Assembly (NCBI GenBank): GCA_003551945.1 | Contig: PUNZ01000154.1 | Span: forward strand, 1-7,350 | Direction: 5' to 3' | Length of the DNA stretch: 7,350 nucleotides | Source of the DNA: Halovenus sp. | GTDB taxonomy: Archaea; Halobacteriota; Halobacteria; Halobacteriales; Haloarculaceae | In this document: positions 6,100 to 7,350 of the stretch, piece by piece | How positions within the stretch are numbered: the first letter of the stretch is position 1 | How the letters are laid out: every line of letters begins with the position of its first letter | Notes under the pieces: model-generated | Seen by the model: the letters and a program-made list of their open reading frames with translations, nothing else | What the model was told of the DNA's origin: nothing | The model's database searches: none | Translations under genes and position numbers: made by a program

Positions 6100-7311
6100 A
6101 TGAGCTACCGGACGCTCGATGACCTCGACAACGGGAAACGCGTCCTCGTTCGCGTTGATCTCAACTCCCCAGTATCGGTCGGCGTCGTCGAGGATAACCG
6201 TCGTTTCTCTCGCCACGCCAAAACAATTAGCGAACTTACCGACGCGGGACACCGGGTTGCTGTGCTCGCTCATCAGGGTCGACCTGGCCGCGAGACGTTT
6301 GTTCCGCTTGAACAACACGCCGAGATACTAAGCACGCATATCGACCAGCACGTCGAGTATGTCCCGGAGACCTACGGACAACTTGCGTTCGATGCCATCG
6401 AAGCGCTCGAACCGGGGGCGGTTCTATTGCTTGAGAACGTCCGGATGACGGACGACGAGTTGCCAGAACGCCCGCCTGAAGAACATGCAAAAAGCGAGTT
6501 CGTCCAAGCGCTCGCACCAAAGTTCGACGCCTACATTGGTGATGCGTACTCGACGGCCCACCGAAAGCATGCCTCTATTGTCGGATTTCCGCTGGTGATG
6601 GAGAGCTATGCCGGTCGGGTGATGGAAGCAGAATATGGTGCAAATTCGGCCATTGCAACCCGAGAGTTCGACGGTGACGTCACGATGGTTGCCGGCGGAA
6701 AGAAAGCGACGGATGTTATCGACGTGATGACATCGCTCCGGGACAAAGTCGATAACTTCCTGCTGGGCGGGGTCGTCGGCGAACTGTTTTTGCGGGCAGT
6801 GGGCTACGATGTTGGGCGAGATATCGACGATGAGGATATCTACAACAGCCAGTGGCGGGCAAACAAAGACCGTATCCAATCACTGATTGAGTCACATCCG
6901 AGCGAACTTGTCTTCCCAAGTGACCTTGCCTACGCCGATGGGAGCAACGAGCGAGCGGAGGTGACCGTTGCTGACGTGAAAAACCGCGATTACGATTATC
7001 TCGATATCGGTACCGACACGATTTCACAGTTTGCAGACCTTGCAGGAAGTTCCGATGCAGTGTTCGTCAAAGGCGCACTCGGTGTCTTCGAGGATGAGCG
7101 GTTCAGTAACGGAACTGTACAGGTGCTTGAAGCAATTGGGCGGTCCGATGCGTTTTCCGTCGTTGGCGGTGGCGATACGTCCAGAGTGATTGATATGTAC
7201 GGCATGGACGAAGCTGATTTTTCTCACGTCTCCATTGCTGGCGGAGCCTATATCAATGCGCTAACGGGTGCAACACTGCCAGGAATCGAAGTCCTTCGCG
7301 AGTCGTACTGA
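6100..7311 (+). CDS. pgk: Phosphoglycerate kinase
   Basis: Pgk transfers phosphate between 1,3-bisphosphoglycerate and ADP to form 3-phosphoglycerate and ATP, and works in reverse in gluconeogenesis. The 403 residues match the usual family length of about 400. Family motifs appear in order: RVDLNSPV (18-25) with D20 and N22, the substrate-binding Arg in DNRRF (about R35), AHQGRPGR (57-64), LLLENVRM (109-116), AYSTAHRKHAS (149-159), GGKK with the likely transition-state Lys K202, GALGVFED (325-332) and the nucleotide-loop GGGDTSR (356-362). HQGRPG and GALGVFED, in place of the common HLGRPxG and GPMGVFE, are forms I associate with haloarchaeal Pgk. ATG 6100 (MSYRTLDDLDNGKRVLVR) is chosen by homology and the TATA box 27 bases upstream; the frame stays open 47 codons farther upstream but that part does not look like Pgk. 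The gene diverges from serA over 124 bases. Confidence 0.96.
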   Translation: MSYRTLDDLDNGKRVLVRVDLNSPVSVGVVEDNRRFSRHAKTISELTDAGHRVAVLAHQGRPGRETFVPLEQHAEILSTHIDQHVEYVPETYGQLAFDAIEALEPGAVLLLENVRMTDDELPERPPEEHAKSEFVQALAPKFDAYIGDAYSTAHRKHASIVGFPLVMESYAGRVMEAEYGANSAIATREFDGDVTMVAGGKKATDVIDVMTSLRDKVDNFLLGGVVGELFLRAVGYDVGRDIDDEDIYNSQWRANKDRIQSLIESHPSELVFPSDLAYADGSNERAEVTVADVKNRDYDYLDIGTDTISQFADLAGSSDAVFVKGALGVFEDERFSNGTVQVLEAIGRSDAFSVVGGGDTSRVIDMYGMDEADFSHVSIAGGAYINALTGATLPGIEVLRESY

Positions 7312-7319
7312 ACGGTGTG

Positions 7320-7350
7320 GCGTATCCTGCCCTCGAAGGAATTAATTATG
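7320..7350 (+). promoter_or_regulatory. Possible promoter and start codon of the next gene
   Basis: After the pgk stop the window ends with AATTAATTATG, and the last three bases (7348-7350) are an ATG. A weak TATA-like CGTATCC at 7320-7326 sits about 25 bases before it, as expected for a leaderless gene. With no following codons the start cannot be confirmed. Confidence 0.2.

Noticed and set aside
1..7350. CRISPR array, tRNA or rRNA gene, or insertion sequence
   Set aside because: No regularly spaced repeats, tRNA-like cloverleaf, rRNA segments, transposase frame or paired terminal inverted repeats were seen on either strand.

Overview
The window reads as chromosomal DNA from a haloarchaeon (class Halobacteria). 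The encoded proteins are rich in Asp and Glu. The MCM, SerA and Pgk sequences have haloarchaeal wording, and promoter-like motifs sit about 27 bases before start codons, as expected for leaderless archaeal transcripts. Base composition is uneven: ordinary coding stretches are moderately GC-rich (38 of 60 G+C in 3661-3720), whereas the spacer upstream of mcm is very AT-rich (12 of 60 in 721-780). A moderate-GC haloarchaeon such as a Haloquadratum-like lineage would fit, but the genus cannot be fixed from this window.

Layout. Positions 1-518 (minus strand) hold the N-terminal 172 residues of a protein I recognise as the rod-determining factor RdfA family; it runs off the left edge. Positions 519-956 are a non-coding divergent spacer with an AT-rich core at about 681-858. 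Positions 957-4100 (plus) encode the replicative helicase MCM, interrupted by two small inteins without a homing-endonuclease domain. Positions 4102-4374 (plus) encode a 90-residue haloarchaeal protein of unknown function, one base after the mcm stop. Positions 4380-5975 (minus) encode D-3-phosphoglycerate dehydrogenase (SerA), convergent with the previous unit. Positions 6100-7311 (plus) encode phosphoglycerate kinase (Pgk), divergent from serA across a 124-base spacer. The last bases, 7312-7350, end in an ATG that may start another gene.

How the genes relate. mcm and the small gene form a tight two-gene unit. serA and pgk share a divergent promoter region and a metabolite: 3-phosphoglycerate is produced or consumed by Pgk and is the substrate of SerA at the entry to serine synthesis.

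The most notable feature is MCM. After removal of the 162- and 187-residue inteins, the exteins join to a 698-residue helicase of normal family length. The inteins lie on either side of the Walker B segment and only 39 extein residues separate them. The first intein lacks the usual block B histidine. The two inteins resemble each other at their N termini, and the extein just after intein 2 has unusually low GC, which hints at co-conversion during intein transfer.
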